Assembly (NCBI GenBank): GCA_937881285.1
Contig: CALGEU010000147.1
Location: 1-5,889, forward strand
Origin: an uncultured Clostridia bacterium
Lineage (GTDB): Bacteria; Bacillota; Clostridia; Christensenellales; CAG-917
Length of the DNA: 5,889 nt
Reading direction: 5' to 3'
Shown: piece by piece, positions 5,867 to 5,889 of the stretch
Layout of the letters: every line of letters starts with the position of its first letter
How positions within the stretch are numbered: position 1 is the stretch's first letter
The notes under the pieces: generated by a model
Databases searched by the model: none
What the model was told of the DNA's origin: nothing
Seen by the model: only the letters and a program-made list of their open reading frames with translations
Position numbers and translations under genes: made by a program

Positions 5867-5889
5867 GACAAATCGCAATTTGAACGACG

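Overview
The window looks like part of a chromosome from an uncultured Clostridia-type Firmicute (Bacillota). The evidence is indirect. There are two secreted lipoproteins with classic lipoboxes, one carrying a Listeria-Bacteroides type repeat. There is an XRE regulator with a rubredoxin/desulfoferrodoxin-like metal knuckle. Promoters are of the -35/-10 sigma-A kind, ribosome binding sites are strong AGGAG types, and base composition is moderate. No rRNA, tRNA, CRISPR array, transposase or phage gene is visible, and the genus cannot be named from this sequence.

Layout. (1) At 1-534 on the minus strand is an XRE-type regulator that runs off the left edge; it has a clear promoter and ribosome binding site. 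(2) At 535-1077 is a 543-base intergenic region with two divergent promoters. The rightward one (646-674) should give a roughly 300-base structured transcript that ends in a perfect intrinsic terminator (972-995). About 80 bases later comes another hairpin (1018-1064), directly against the ribosome binding site of the next gene. (3) At 1078-3984 on the plus strand is a three-gene cassette: a 555-residue lipoprotein with one InlB-B/Listeria-Bacteroides repeat and a large unrecognised domain, a 176-residue lipoprotein resembling DUF4430 (the fold of the transcobalamin/intrinsic factor beta domain), and a 205-residue six-helix membrane protein resembling the S component of an ECF vitamin transporter. 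(4) At 4015-4040 a bidirectional terminator separates this cassette from the leftward operon. (5) At 5866-4055 on the minus strand is a two-gene operon: a PfkB-family sugar kinase, most like fructokinase, followed 12 bases later by a membrane-anchored NERD nuclease-like protein with a C-terminal topoisomerase-type zinc finger.

How the parts may work together. The three rightward genes read as a surface capture and uptake system for a small ligand: two anchored extracellular proteins feeding a membrane S component that would borrow a shared ECF energising module encoded elsewhere. A corrinoid or other vitamin is the first guess, from the DUF4430 fold only. The structured, terminator-ending leader is the most interesting non-coding element. 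It is either a free-standing small RNA or an attenuator controlling the cassette, and it does not match the cobalamin, T-box, tmRNA or RNase P consensus as far as can be judged by eye. The divergent metal-knuckle regulator could be the second layer of control. The kinase/nuclease-like pair is a separate unit with no evident functional link to the cassette.
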